DNA from: Ichthyophis bannanicus
Lineage: Eukaryota; Chordata; Amphibia; Gymnophiona; Ichthyophiidae
Length of the DNA: 64,000 nucleotides
Direction: 5' to 3'
Assembly (NCBI GenBank): GCA_033557465.1
Contig: CM066040.1
Location: 146,628-210,627 of the forward strand
The notes beneath the pieces were generated by a model that was not told the origin of the DNA, ran no database searches, and saw only the letters and a list, made by a program, of their open reading frames with translations. Both the position numbers and the translations under genes were made by a program. Shown here in pieces: positions 33,980 to 46,320 of this stretch. Numbering within the stretch: position 1 is the first letter of the stretch; every line of letters begins with the position of its first letter.

Positions 33980-34125
33980 CACTATTCGTACCCCTCCTGC
34001 CCCAGTGTAAAGGGCGGGAGGGGGCAGTCTGGAGGCAGGTGAGGGCAGGGCATGGGCGTGGCGAGACCCTGGGCGTACAGGGCCAATTCAGCAGTCGGCT
34101 ACGTCTGGGGTCGGCCGGGTGGATG

Positions 34126-34162
34126 GAGGACTTATTCCACCTCTAAGGTGGAATAAGTCCTC
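34126..34162. repeat. Perfect 16-bp hairpin
   Basis: GAGGACTTATTCCACC (34126-34141) and its exact inverse (34147-34162) flank a 5-bp loop. Confidence 0.85.
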
Positions 34163-34309
34163 CTGGACATCAGGGGACAGCAGTGGATGGCGAGGACAGG
34201 CAGGTGAGGAGCGAAGGGAGTTCCCCATAGCCCGACCCTAGCCATGGGAGGCCGGATTGGGGGGTCGGGCTGCGGGGAAAGGGCATTTGAGTCAGTGGCT
34301 GGGGATCGT

Positions 34310-34377
34310 GGCTCTGTAATGGAGCTGTGGTGCCATGGCAACAAGATGCCATGGCACTGCGGCTCCATTACAGAGCC
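34310..34377. repeat. 31-bp RNA-capable hairpin
   Basis: The arms 34310-34340 and 34347-34377 match at 28 of 31 positions. The three differences become G-U pairs if transcribed from the plus strand, so all 31 positions would pair around a 6-base loop (ACAAGA). The size resembles a pre-miRNA stem, but expression is unknown. Confidence 0.8.
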
Positions 34378-35329
34378 AGGCTGAGTTAGCCGGGTATGTG
34401 ACTGGGCATGCGGCCAACCAGAATCAGAGCCTGGCCTGCACGTCCAGGCCATAGACCCAATTCTGATCCCATGGGCATGTCTAGCCCCTGAGGGATCAGT
34501 TTCGGGTCTACCTCTGTACGCCCTGATTCTGATCGACCATACAGGGGATGGCTGGCCAGTAAAGAATCGGCCTCAAAGCCTTTCACCTAAGCTCTGAAAA
34601 TAACTTGTCAAAGATTTCAAGCATTGTAACAACCAGTTAGAAGATTAATGGACAGAAGCCATCTACTCACAACATACCACAAGAGACTGCACTCTTCTAC
34701 TTTTATAAACACACAATACTTCTCTAACTGTACTATTGCACTTGCGGAAATGCTAAAATAAACCTAGCTTGGGAATAAGCTTTTCTTCATCAATAGCAAA
34801 TTTTTTCTGCAGTGTATTTTGTTGCATCACGGAAAATATAAGCCAGACAAACTGACCACAACAATGCCCTTTTGAACATTTTTCAACTTTATACTTTCCA
34901 CAATCAATACTTATGTCATTAGCTGCATATGCAGAAAGTTTAACCAGGCCAAGACCAAAAACATTTGAGTTTGAATAATAGTTGTGTTGTGGTTGCTTCT
35001 GGGGTTTCTTGATGAACACTGCAGAAGTCCAGACGTACATGCTGGACCCCTTCTCAAAATTAAAATATCGCCAAACTAAGGGGAAAGAATCTCTCGTACC
35101 CTTTCTGAGTGAAGAACTGCCAAAGAAAAAGTAAAAGTTGTTTCATTGAGGTAAACCAAATGCTTTAGAATGAAATATGGCACTAGAATGTTCTCAGAGA
35201 CCTCTGGACTTTGGTTTTCCACATTTTCACAGTGGTGGAGTCATTGTAGATTTCTCAGTCAACTCTTAAACTATTTAGTCCAAACTACTATTGGGTCAGT
35301 ATGTACTACCTCAACATTATCTGGATAAT

Positions 35330-35731
35330 GCTGGGGCAGTGCCCGGGCCGAATGCGGGTGGAGCTGGTGGCATTCCAATGCTATTGGGCACCTGGAGCGG
35401 ACGCCCTTCTCCACCAGACACACATGGCTGAGGCACGTGTGGCAAACATACCTTTCCTATTTTGCTGGCTTGCCATGCTGCCTCTGCTTCAGACTTGGCA
35501 GCTATTCTGAGCAGGGCCAAAGACTCACGGCGTGGCTGTTATCGTGAGACTTCGGCCAAGAGGGAACAGCCATTGGGCCTGGAGCAGCGGCAGTGTGGCA
35601 AGCCACCAAACTAATAAAGGTTTGTTTGTTACATGAGCCTCTGCTACATGGCCTGGAATATTGGCACCCTCCTTCCTGGCTGGCACCCGGAGTGGACTGC
35701 ATCCACTTGCCCCGCCCTTGATATGCCACTG
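35330..35731. mobile_element. hAT-like foldback MITE, copy 1
   Basis: Homologous to the better bounded element at 49843-50206. It shares the internal inverse blocks GGCTTGCCATGCTGCCTC and GGCAGTGTGGCAAGCCA, and the right end GGGCACC...CCCTTGATATGCCACTG. Its left boundary is unclear; the start given is the first inward match. Confidence 0.55.
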
Positions 35732-36035
35732 GGTAGAACACCAGGTTATCTGGAGACTGGCAACATTGCGTCTACTTATCCGGATAACTATCCCGATACT
35801 TTTTCTTTGATTAAAATATGATGATGTAAAGTCCTCTTTCCGTGGGTTGTGACATCAATATTACAGTGTCAAACACAAACAAATAATACAGTGAAGCCAT
35901 TAAACATTAAACAGTCAAGTAGTTATGTTTTTATCCCAGAACCTCGCTGGAATTAAAGATTAAAAAAAGAAGTGGTGCAGAGCCTCTTGTAAAATGCTAT
36001 AGGAATTCTCCATTTCCCAACTTGGATGTGGGAAT

Positions 36036-36750
36036 TCCCCTCTCTACATCATATCAAAAACTTGTCGCTTCCTGCTCTACAACATTAACAAAATTTGCCC
36101 ATTCCTCTCTGAACACACTAATTAAAACTCTCGTCCACTCCTTGGTCTCCTCCTTGACTATTGCAATCTTCTCCCTGCTGGTCTCCCTCAATCTCATCTC
36201 TCTCCTCTTCGATATCTCCAGAACTCTGCTGCACGGCTCATTTCTGCCAACCACGTCAGATTCATATCACCCCTCTTCTAAAGTCACTTCACTGGCTCCC
36301 CTTCTGTTTCCACATCCAAGTCAAACTTCTCCTTTTGACCTATAAATGCATTCACTCTACTGCCCCTCACTACCTTCCCTCTCTCCTCTCTCCCTACAAA
36401 CCCTCCTCATGAACTCCACTCTTCCTCTGGCTTTCTTCTCTCTATGCCCTTCTCTTCCACTGACTTCAGTCTTTTCACCTCGCTGCCCCTTAAGCCTGTA
36501 AGAAACTCCCTGTATTGCTATGTCAAATCTCTTCCCTTCCCCTATTTAAGTCCATGCTAAAAGCTTATCTCTTGTTGCCACTTTTGGATACTAGTCCCTT
36601 ATTCTCCTTGTGTCTCCTTTCTCTATTGAACCCCCTGTTTCTCTTCTGTGCTGTTTGTCTTGATTAAATTGTAAGTTCTTCTATATGTGTTTGTACAATG
36701 CTGTGTATGCCTTGTAGCACTTTATAAATGATTAATAATAGTAATAGTAA
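36036..36750 (+). mobile_element. L2 LINE 3' fragment
   Basis: Translates in broken frames to the C-terminal RT region of L2 (LINRTLVHSLVSS-like, HWLPFCFHIQVKLLLLTY, HYLPSL). It ends in the L2 3' signature: GATTAAATTGTAAGTTC, CACTTTATAAATG, then AATAATAGTAATAG. Same family as the large L2 at 41294-44970. Confidence 0.85.
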
Positions 36751-37154
36751 ATACCTAAATCTTCCTTCATATTGACTGGTTCCCTTTTATCCAAGTGGTT
36801 ATTCTCGCCTTTAAATAAAGTAGCCAAAGTGGTGAGGCGAGGCGAGGCTTCCCAGTGGCACATGGTACTGAATGTGTGATGGTCGCTGTTTCTGCTGTTT
36901 TGCAAAGAAATCATCTTTTTGAGGTAAAGGATGTCTTTGGCATGGGCATTTTGACATCCATTGGAAGCTACATTGCAAGCCATTCATTAGCACAGAGTAG
37001 GCAAACAGCGGCTGTAGTCACAGCACAACAACAGATCCTGACAGCTGTCGCCTCATTTTTAAATAGTTTTCTCAAAATGTACATAGAGCAGCTCAGCAGT
37101 TGGAAGGTTCAAAATTGTGTGTGGTACTCTATAACAAACAGAGCAAAAGAGTTT

Positions 37155-38397
37155 TAAATCTGATGTGAGCTTTATAGAGCTGGTGACTAACTATTATCCC
37201 AAGATGGTGAACTGGATCAGAAATTGGTTGACTAACAGACAACAGTGGGTGATGGTAAATGGAACTCACTCAGATGAAAGGAAGGTGATTAGCGGTGTGC
37301 CCCAGGGTTCGGTTTTGGGACCGGTACTGTTCAATATATTTGTGAGTGATATTGTCGAAGGGCTCAATGCAAAAGTCTGTCTTTTTACAGATGACACCAA
37401 AATTTGCAAAGAGTGGACTCCCCTCAGGGAGTGGGGAACATGAGGAAAGATCTACAAAAGCTGGAAGAATGGTCTAATGCTTGGCAGTTAAGATTTAATG
37501 TGAAGAAGTGCAGTGTCATGCACTTGGGAAGCAGAAATCCAAGAGAATTGTATGCGATAGGGGGCGAGAGATTGGTGTGTACAGACCAGGAGAAAGCCCT
37601 CGGTGTGATTGCTTCTGATGATCTCAAGGTGGTGAAACAGTTTGACAAGGTGGTGGCAAAAGTCAGAAGGATGCTGGGTTGCATACAGAGAGGAATTACC
37701 AGCAGAAAAGAAGAGGTACTAATACCACGGTACAAGTTGCTGGTGAGGCCTCACTTGGAATATTGTGTTCAGTTTTGGAGACCGTATCACGCAAGGCTAT
37801 AAAAGGCTGGAAGCAGTTCAGAGGAAGGTGACCAAAATGATTTGGAGCCTGTGTCTTAAGACTTATGAGAAGAGACTGAAGACCTAAATAGTACACTCTG
37901 GAGGAGAGGAGGGACATGGGTGATATGATTCAGACCTTTAAATACTTAAAGAGTATTAATGGAGAAACAAACCTCTTCCAAAAACGGGGAAGCTGTAAAA
38001 CTAGAGGGCATAACATGAAGCTGCAAGGGGGTAAATTGAAAGGCAACGTCAGGAAATACTTTTTCACTCAAAGGGTGGTGGATGCTTGGAATGCCCTCCC
38101 GATGGAAGTGGTGGGGGCAAACACAATGACAGAATTCAACATGGCAGTGGACAGACATAGTGGATCCCTTTATAGCAACAGGATAAAATCAAAAGAAGCA
38201 TAACTATCTCTCATATCTGAACAAATAGGGGTGACCTACATGGAGCGGTGGGTATACCTCTAAACAAAGGCATGGGGAGAGGTGACTTGCACGGAGTGGC
38301 AAATGCACCTACTCTTGCCGTCTGGCTGGGCAGACTGGATGGACCTTACTGGTCTTTATTTGCTGTCATATTCTATGTTCCTATGTTTTTATGTTAT
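37155..38397 (+). mobile_element. CR1 LINE, 5'-truncated, RT to 3' end
   Basis: An open stretch at 37165-37443 encodes [31 protein letters not shown] and FTDDTKI (the catalytic Asp pair). The next frame (37404-37802) encodes the thumb region, e.g. RLVCTDQEKALGVIASDDL and LVRPHLEYCVQFW. It then reaches a CR1 C-terminus (37916-38203, HNMKLQGGKLKGNVRKYFFT, ending near RIKSKEA). The 3' end, GGATGGACCTTACTGGTC then TATGTTCCTATG, is that of the CR1 subfamily also present at 46321-49344. Two frameshifts and the missing endonuclease make it inactive. It is among the least decayed LINEs here. Confidence 0.85.
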
Positions 38398-38419
38398 TAC
38401 GTAACAAGTTACCTCCCTG

Positions 38420-40846
38420 CTGCAATTCTCCTCATCCACCTCCTTCTACACCACGCACAATCCACCTCACCTCTCTAGAAACCTGATATTACTACCACCT
38501 TCTTGCCACACCATTATACCTGCTTCTATACAACTGCGCAAAATACATACAAACAGCCTAGCCGGAGAAACCTGACCAGTATAAACTCCAGCACTTCTCC
38601 AACCTCTCATAAGCCACACAATAACATCTCCATGCAACCCTCAATCAGCATAGAGCTAATTAACACTAGATCACTAAGAAACAAAATCAACACCCTGTCA
38701 GACCACACCGAGAATCACCAAACAGATATCTTCTGCATAACAGAAGCATGGCTTGCACCCACTGACAACGTCCTCTCAACCAGCTCATACACCCCCACGC
38801 ACACAGCTTTCAACTGTCCTTGTACACACAAAAAGGGTGGAGGAGTTCTAATCCTGGGAAGAAATAACCTAAGATTCAAGGCCCTTTCCACCTCAAGTAC
38901 TCTTCACTGCAATATGATTATCATTAAGAATATGCACCTGGCCCTGTGCCTCACATACAGGGCCCCACATGCGAAGTCCGATGAACTATCTTCTACTCTG
39001 GAATCAGTTTGTGCCATCAGTGCTCCACACAAACCCTTGCTAGTCCTTGGTGACTAATCTCAAATCGACCTCCATCAAAGATATGGAGATCTTCCTGACA
39101 GCCATGGACACACTCCAGTATACCCAATTAATCACCACCCTCAGACACGGCTCCTCTCCAGACCTCATGTTTGTACCCAACAAACTAATTGACCACAACT
39201 ACGTAACTACCCCCACAATTACACCAGTCCCATGGTCTGATCACCACATGATAAGAATGGATTTACAGGTCCATAATATAAATTCATGTGGTACCCAGTT
39301 ACATCCCAAAAGAAGATTTAAGAGCTTCAGCATGGAACAATTCTACAAGAAATACTCCCTAACCTGACAAAGGCTCCAAAGACTTAGAGGACCTTATTGA
39401 AAATTGGAACAAGATAATCTCTACTGCAGCAAAACCTCCAAAGTCCAGGAATCCAAAATCCCAAGGTACCAAGCCCAGATGAGCCCTCTGCTACTCACAT
39501 GACGTACGGAAAGCAAAGAGAAACCTACGTAGAATAGAAAGACGCTGGAGAAGGAATAAGCCTGACATCACCCAAGAACGCTACCAAAACAAACAAAAGG
39601 AATATAACAATCTTATCAACCAACAAAAAAAGGAATACTATGCCAACCTTATACTCAAATCAGCCAATAGACCAAGAGAACTATTCAAATTATCTCGTAC
39701 CCTCATCAAAAGAAACTAACCTCAAGGAAGAAGACTTGATTCATCCACAGACCTTCTCTAATTTCCTCCAAGCAAAATGCACATCCCCTCCGCAATACTC
39801 TACAAATAGTATCTAGAAATCAACAGAACCTAATAGGATCTGGGGAAAGTTTAGCATCCCATCTGTCAAGCAGATAACTCAAACTATCTTGGCACTCAAC
39901 ACCAGCACTGCCCCTACTGATCCTTGCCCAGTAGCCTGGATAAATCATCAAAAGAGGAGCTCACTAAAGCCATTCATATTATTGTGTGCTAATCCCTTAC
40001 TCAAGGGAACATAACAAGTGCATTAAAACTTGCAACTGTCTGTCCAATACCCAAGAACACTACCTTAAGCAAAACCGACCCAGCGCCTACCAACCCATTT
40101 CTGGCCTTCCCTTCCTAACTATGATCATTGAAAAAATTGTTCAATGGCAACTTCAGGACCATATCGACTCTCAATCCCCATTAGACCCTCACCAACATGG
40201 CTTTCAAACCAAACCATAGCATTGAGACCCTTCCAAAATTCCTTCTCGACAACCTAATCAGAGTTACAGTTAACGTCAGATAGGAGTTCTGGCTGATATT
40301 CATAGATATTACCTCCGCATTTGACATGGTCTCTCACCGTACACCTCTGGGAAGACTAGACGAGCTTGGGCTGCATGACACCACACTAAAATGGTTTATC
40401 TCTTACCTAACTAACAGACAAATGCAGTCATCAGCACCTCCTTTCTATCCTTTCTGCACTGTTGTTCAACTTATACGACATACAATCCATCTCAATTATC
40501 AAAAGCCACAAGATCCTATACACCATATATGCGGATGACATAATGATTTACACTCCAATCAACCTAGAAAACCCAGGCTAAAAAAAAATAGCAGAATGCC
40601 TGGAAGAAATGACGTGCTGGCTAGCTGAAAACAAGCTAAGGATAAAACTACAACAAGACGGAAGATCTTACCATCATGCGGAATTCCAGATTTACTCCCC
40701 TTCACACAATCATCTTGAACAACACTAATATCATCATTAAACCTGAAGGGAAATACCTTGGAGTAACACTAGACAGCAAGCTGAACCTCCAGTCCCATAT
40801 CAACAAAACAATCAAGAATGCTTATCTCAAGATGCAGGTCGTCAGA
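38420..40846 (+). mobile_element. LINE A (Jockey superfamily), endonuclease and RT, segment 1 of 3
   Basis: 38503-39057 encodes an apurinic endonuclease start: SIELINTRSLRNKINTLSDH, ITEAWL, KKGGGVLILGR, TYRAPH and LLVLGD. 39047-39367 continues with GSSPDLMF and WSDHHMI (the endonuclease SDH-type block). RT blocks follow in broken frames: GLPFLTMIIEKIVQW (about 40100), an AFDMVSH-like block (40318) and KYLGVTLDSKLNLQSHINK (about 40750). It then stops abruptly at the inserted CR1 near 40847 and resumes at 45499. Many frame breaks make it inactive. Clade is CR1/L2/Rex1-like by motif; the TAAATA-type tail at 49430 separates it from the local L2. Confidence 0.8.
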
Positions 40847-40847
40847 T

Positions 40848-41293
40848 GACTCATAAGAACATAAGATATGCTATACTGGGTCAGACCAAGGTCCATCAAG
40901 CCCAGTATCCTGTTTCCAACAGTGGCCAATCTAGGTCATACGTACCTAGCAGTTTCTCCAAAAGACACAAGTTCCACAATGCTTGTATTGGGTCAAGCAT
41001 TGATATCCTGGGTCCCTTTTTAGTAATGGTTTATGGACCTTTCCTCCAGGAACTTGTCCAAACCTTTTTAAATCCAGCTACACTAACAGCCTTTACTACA
41101 TCCTCCCGGTAACAAATCCCAGAGTTTGATTACAAGTTGAGTGAAAAAATATTTTCTCTTATTTGTCTCAAATAGTTTACCCTGTAGCTTCATTGCATGT
41201 TCCCTAGTCTTTCTATATTCTGATAACGTAATCAGTCGATCTACGTTTACACGTTCCACTCCGTTCATTCATTTATAGACTTCTATCATATCT
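40848..41293 (-). mobile_element. CR1 LINE 3' part, inserted in LINE A
   Basis: On the minus strand it ends GACCCAGTATAGCATATCTT at the left. It runs through the CR1 C-terminal coding region (RKYFFTQLVIKLWD at about 41170) to ATATGATAGAAGTC at 41293, where the L2 begins. The next bases of the CR1 consensus follow at 44971. Confidence 0.85.
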
Positions 41294-44200
41294 ATTATTA
41301 TTATTACTATGCATTTATAAAGCACTGCAACATACGAAGCGCTGTACAAACATAAAAAGAGACAGTCCCTGCCCATTAGAGCTCACAATCTAGTTAAGAC
41401 AAAATAGGAAATAAATTAGATAATACAAATAACAATTAACAAGACAAGAACAAATGTTTATGGAAAGAACAAGAAAGGACGAATTAGGAACAAAAAGCAA
41501 TAGTGAAGAAATGGGATTTCATGGCCAGGGAGGAGGCTTGGCAGACAGAGACAGGTAGAGTATTCCAGGAAAAGGGTGCAGCCAGTTGAAAGGAGTAAAG
41601 TCTAGAATTAGCAGTACGAGTAAAAGGCATAGATAAACGAAGACAATTAGATGAGCGGAGTAGGCGAGAGGGGGTGTAGGTAGAGATGAGGGATGAAAGG
41701 TAATGAGGGGCAGAAGAATGAATACATTTATAGGTTAGAAGGAGGAGTTTGAACTTGATACGGAAGCGGATGGGGAGCCAGTGAAGTGACATGAGGAGAG
41801 GAGTAATGTGTGAAAAACGAGACTGATGGAAAATCAGACGAGCTGCAGAATGTTGAATAGACTGGAGAGGAAAGAGTTGGTTAGCAGGGAGGCCAGCAAG
41901 GAGAAGGTTACAGTAATCAAAGTGGGAGGTGATTAAAGAGTGGACAATCAGTTTAGTAGTGTTATCAGAGAGAAAGGGGCGAATTTTGGAGATATTGTAA
42001 AGAAAGAAATGGCATGTTTTAGCGATGTTTTGGATATGTAAAGAGAAGGAGAGAGATGAGTCAAAGATAACACCAAGGTTCCGTGCCGAAGAGACAGGAA
42101 GGATAACAAAGTTATCCACAGAGATTGAGAAAAGGGAAGGAGGAGGGGAGGCATTAGGGGAAAAGACAAGGAGTTCAGTTTTGGCCATGTTCAGCTTCAA
42201 TCGGCAATAGGACATCCAGGAAGCAATGTCAGAGAGGCAGATCGAGATCTTAGCTTGAATTTCAGGAGAGATAACAGGAGCAGAGAGGTAGATTTGAGAG
42301 TCATCAGTATAGAGCTGATAGTGAAAGCCATGGGAAGAGATAAGGGCACCAAGGGATATATAGAGAGAGAAGAGGAGAGGACCTAAGACAGAACCTTGAG
42401 GTACACCCACAGGTAAAGGGGTAGAAGAGGAGGAGCCACCAAAGTACACACTGAAAGAGCGGTGGGAGAGATGGGAGGAGAACCAAGAAAGTACAGAGCC
42501 TTTGAAACTGAGTGAAGACAGGGTGATAAGAAGAAGATTGTGGTCAACGGTGTCAAAGGCAGCAGAGAGATCCAGAAGAATGAGGACAGAATAAAAGCCT
42601 TTGGACTTAGCCAGAAACAAATTATTGGCGACTTTGGTAAGACGCAGTTTCGGTAGAATGTAGGGGACGGAAACCCGATTGTAAAGGATCTAGGCGGGCA
42701 TGAGAGGAGAGGAAGTTGAGACAGCGGTGGTAGACAGCATGCTCAAGTAATTTAGAAATAAAGAGAGGAGAGAGATGGGACGATAGTTAGAAGGACAGGT
42801 GGAATTGAGGTGAGCGTTTCTTGAGGAGGGGGTGTGACAATAGCATGCTTGAAGTCAAAAGGGAAGGTAGCAGTGGAGAGCGATAGGTTGAGAATATGAG
42901 TGATGGAGGGGACGATAGTGGAAGAAATGGAGGCTAAGGAGGTGGGTGGGCATAGGATCAGAAGGGCAGGTAGTCAGCTTAGAAGAAGAAAGGAGGAGTG
43001 TTGTTTCCTCATCAGAGACCAGAGGAAAGGAAGAAAGGGAAGCAGAAGTAAGGGGGGAGAGTTGGGAAAAAGGGAGGGAGGAAGGGGTGGTAGTAAACTG
43101 GGAGGGTGATTTTATGGATTTTGTCATGGAAGTACTGTGCCAAGGTTTGGGCAGGAAGGGAGGTAGGCAGGCAGAGGTGGGGGCCATACTGAGGAGAGAA
43201 TTGAGTGTATAAAAGAGACGACGAGGATTAGAGACAAGAGAGTTAGTCAGATTGGTGAAGTCGATTTGTTTGGCAAGTGTAATGGCTGATTGAAAGGAGA
43301 AAAGCATGAAATTAAAGTGGAGAAAGTCAGCATGAGAGCGAGATTTGAGCCAGGCACACTCAGCAGATCGGGCACAAGAGCACAAATAGTGGGCAAAAGG
43401 AGAGAGCTAAGGCTGTGGAGGGGAACGCCTAACAGGACGTGAGATGAGGGGAGCAAGAGAATCCAAAGCAGAAGAGAGTACAGCATTATAGGAGATCACA
43501 GCCTCATCAATAGAAGTAGAAGAAAGAGTGGATGAAAGGGGTGAGGAAATAGTGGAGGAGAGAGCTAAGGGATCAATAGCAAGAAGGTTTCTAAATAGAT
43601 TAGTGGAAAACAGGACGAGGCTGAGGTTGAAGGATGAGATTAATAAGACTTAAAAGGTGGTGGCAAATAAAGGAAGGACAGAGTTAGAGAAGTTGGAGGG
43701 TGAGCAGTTAGAGAAGAAAATTAGGTCAAGGCAATGACCATGTTGGTGAGTAGGAGCAGTGGAAGAGAGTTGAAAGTTATACGAGGAGGTAAGAGAAAGG
43801 AATTTTAGAACATGGGGATTGGATGGGTCATCAACATGAATGTTAAAGTCGCCGAGAATAAGGGTGGGGGAGGAGGGGTGAAGAAAGGTAGACAGCCAAG
43901 AATCAAAGTCAGAAAGAAAAGTGGAAATAGAAGTATCAGGAGGACGATAGAGAAACAGCTACTCAGAGTGGGAGAGGAGCGAAGAGGCGGATCGAGTGGA
44001 GTTCAAAAGAGAGAGAGGAATGAGATTGAGGTAGGATGAGAGACTGGAAGTGACAAGAGGGAGACAGAAGAAACCCAATACCCCTACCACGACCAGTAGG
44101 CCGAGGAGAGTGGGAGAACTGGTAGCCCCCATGACAGAGCGGCAATGGAGGCATTGTCTTCAGGAAGAAGCCGGTCTCAGTTAAGGCAAGGAGGTGAAAA

Positions 44201-44970
44201 CAGCGGGAAATAAAAAGGGCATGTACAAAGACAAGTTTATTAGAGATAGAGTGAACATTCCATAAGGCACAGGAAAAGGAAAGAGCAGACGGGGAGGGAG
44301 AGAGGAGAGGAATGTGAATAAGGTTAGAAGGATTGCGAAAAGGCCTAGTTCTAATATGAGAGAAATGTTTAGGGAGGGTAGGAAACATCAGAGTGAGAGG
44401 TAGATTTAGGGAGACCAGAATTGGGGAAGACTTAGATCAGGTTAGCCAAGTTGCGTAGTGGCCTCATCATTAGATAGGAAGGAAGAAGGGACTTACCAGA
44501 GGAGAGAAGGAAGAGGAGAAGCAGAGAATGAGATGTAGAGAAAAGTGAGAAGGAGCAAAGGCTTTGGAGTAGGTAGAGTCAATAGGCAATGGAGCAGGAG
44601 ATATCATAATCAAATGCAGAAAGAAACCAGCAAGCATGACAGGAAGGCAATGTCATAAATCAAGATAAAGTCAAGGCTGAAAGCTAGGGTCCCACACCTA
44701 AGGGCCACACCAAAGGACCCTTTGACGTGGCCCTTAGGCGCGGGCGTGCCTGTTGGTAGAGCAAGTTTAAAGCACGCCGAAACAGCTGTGTACAGGAAGG
44801 GGATTCCCCTCCTGCTGCAGTCTATGCCGCTTAGGTGGAAAAGAATGCCGGAGCGTTGCTTGAAATGACGTTGGTAGAGCAAGTTTAAAGCATGCTGAAA
44901 CAGCTGTGCACGGGAAGGGGATTCCCCTCCTGCTGCAGTCTCTGCCGCTCAGGTGGAAATGAATCAGCAG
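41294..44970 (-). mobile_element. L2 LINE, nearly full length, broken ORF2
   Basis: Minus strand. The 5' end lies at about 44970 and the 3' end at 41294, in an ATT repeat preceded by the L2 signature (AGATTGTGAGCTC, GCGCTTCGTATG, TTTATAAATGC). It is flanked by TATCT (41289-41293 and 44971-44975), a short target duplication within CR1. The endonuclease start reads CALWNVHSISNKLVFVHALF and ALTETGF (about 44280-44170). The RT is open for 378 codons at 42620-41484, with AFDTVDH (residues 21-27), [14 protein letters not shown] (from residue 71), YTDDSQIY (the catalytic Asp pair near residues 105-108) and [20 protein letters not shown] near residue 280. Frameshifts between 42620 and 43963 separate the two domains. 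Length (3.7 kb) is close to full for L2. No ORF1 was recognised. Confidence 0.9.
44752..44966 (-). repeat. Two tandem 118-bp units at the L2 5' end
   Basis: GTTGGTAGAGCAAGTTTAAA starts at 44752 and again at 44870. The following sequence, including GGAAGGGGATTCCCCTCCTG and CTGCTGCAGTCT, repeats with few changes. The second unit is cut at the insertion junction. The position at the L2 5' end resembles the promoter monomers of some LINEs. Confidence 0.8.
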
Positions 44971-45125
44971 TATCTCCCCTCAGCTGTCTCTTTTCCAGGT
45001 TAAAGAGCTCTAACCTTTTTAGCTTCTCTTCATAGGTGTATCCTTCCATCCCCTTTACCATTTTGGTGGCTCTTCTCTGAACCTTTTCTAATAACGCTAT
45101 AGCCTTTTTAAGATACGGCAACCAG
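44971..45125 (-). mobile_element. CR1 LINE, middle part of the copy inserted in LINE A
   Basis: TATCTCCCCTCAGCTGTCTC then TTTTCCAGGTTAAAGAGCTC and CCATTTTGGTGGCTCTTCTC directly continue the CR1 interrupted at 41293. It is interrupted again at 45126 by a SINE. Confidence 0.9.
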
Positions 45126-45412
45126 AATTTTTTTATTTATATTCTCTTATATACCACGCTATTCTGCATCAGTGTGGTTTACATTGAACAAACTGAAATT
45201 ACATTGAACAGGGCATTATAACTTGGAGATAACTATTTTACAGGGAACATGGGCTATGGAGGGTTAAGTGGCTTGCCCAAGACCACAAGGAGCACCTGTG
45301 GGACTAGAAACCCCAGTCCTTCTGGCCCAAGGTTGCTGTCCTCTAGTGGGATTGAACCCCGACCTTCCAGCCTGAAGTACCTTGCCCCAACCACTAGGCC
45401 ACTCCTCCACTC
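45126..45412 (-). mobile_element. tRNA-derived SINE with LINE-type tail
   Basis: On the minus strand the head is GGAGTGGCCTAGTGGTTGGG (A box) and GGTCGGGGTTCAATCCCAC (B box GGTTCAATCCC). A body with TTGGGCAAGCCACTTAACC (CORE-like) follows. The tail is TGTAAACCACACTGATG, then GTGGTATATAAGAG, then AATATAAATAAA. About 287 bp and complete. The tail is nearly identical to the LINE 3' end at 55936-55996. Confidence 0.85.
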
Positions 45413-45498
45413 CACAGAATTGCACACAATATTCAAGGTGCGGTTGCACCCTGGAACAATACAGCGGCATTATAATATCCTCTGTTTTATTTTCCATT
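45413..45498 (-). mobile_element. CR1 LINE, 5'-truncated end of the inserted copy
   Basis: AATTGCACACAATATTCAAG, then GGTGCGGTTGCACCCTGG, then TATAATATCCTCTGTTTTAT continues the CR1 beyond the SINE. It stops at about 45498, where LINE A resumes, so the CR1 is truncated at the 5' end. Confidence 0.85.
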
Positions 45499-46320
45499 CC
45501 TCAAACCACTACTCTGTCAAGATCACTTTCGCACTGTTTGCCAGCTCTTATCACCCCCATCCTGGATTACTGCAACCCCATATACCTTGGTCTGCCAAAA
45601 GAAACACTATGACCCCTACAGATGGCACAAGACACTGCCGCTCGGATTATAACAGGATCCTCAAAACATGACCACATCACCCCCATCTTGAACAATTTTC
45701 ACTGGCTCCCCATTAACTCCCGCATCAAGTACAAAATGCTTTAAATATCTTCAAAATCAAAGAAGACATCTCTGCTAATGTTCTAAAGTCGCTCATCAAC
45801 ACCAACACTAGTACCAGACTCAGGAGGCGTCGCACTACGGATATAATCACAACCCCCAGTGTCTACATCAAAGCTAGTAATTCTACATCCGGAAGAACTA
45901 TCTCCTTCACCGCCCCCCCCCCCCATGGAACTCCCTCCCAGACTACTTAAGAGCCACCATGAATCTCAAGGACTTTTGGAAGATGCTGAAAACCGCCCTC
46001 TTTATGGAAACACTTGGAGACACTACATAATGTCAAACTTCCACGGACCTCAGGCCAACGGCACTAATCGCTCTCACTCCCCACTGCCCCACCCTCCGTA
46101 GAAAAAACCCCCTATGAATCCCCCCATCCTCTCCAATTTCTAGCTATACCTTGCCCATATGATTGCCTATTAGTTCTATTCTCAACAAACGCACTGTAAA
46201 TAGCTCACTTTGCAGATAATGCATTTGTATATTGCAATGACCACCACATGCTTACTCTCTACAAAGTTATATTGCAATAGTTCCCTGCATGCCCCCTCAT
46301 CCTAAATTGTATGCAACTTT
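45499..46320 (+). mobile_element. LINE A, segment 2 of 3 (RT C-terminus and 3' region)
   Basis: Broken frames encode the LINE C-terminal blocks: ITPILDYCNPIYLGLPK (about 45550), a HDHITPILNNFHWLP-like stretch (about 45670), and WNSLPDYLRATMNLKDFWK (about 45925-45980). This is the expected continuation of LINE A after 40846. It ends at about 46320 against the second inserted CR1. Confidence 0.8.
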
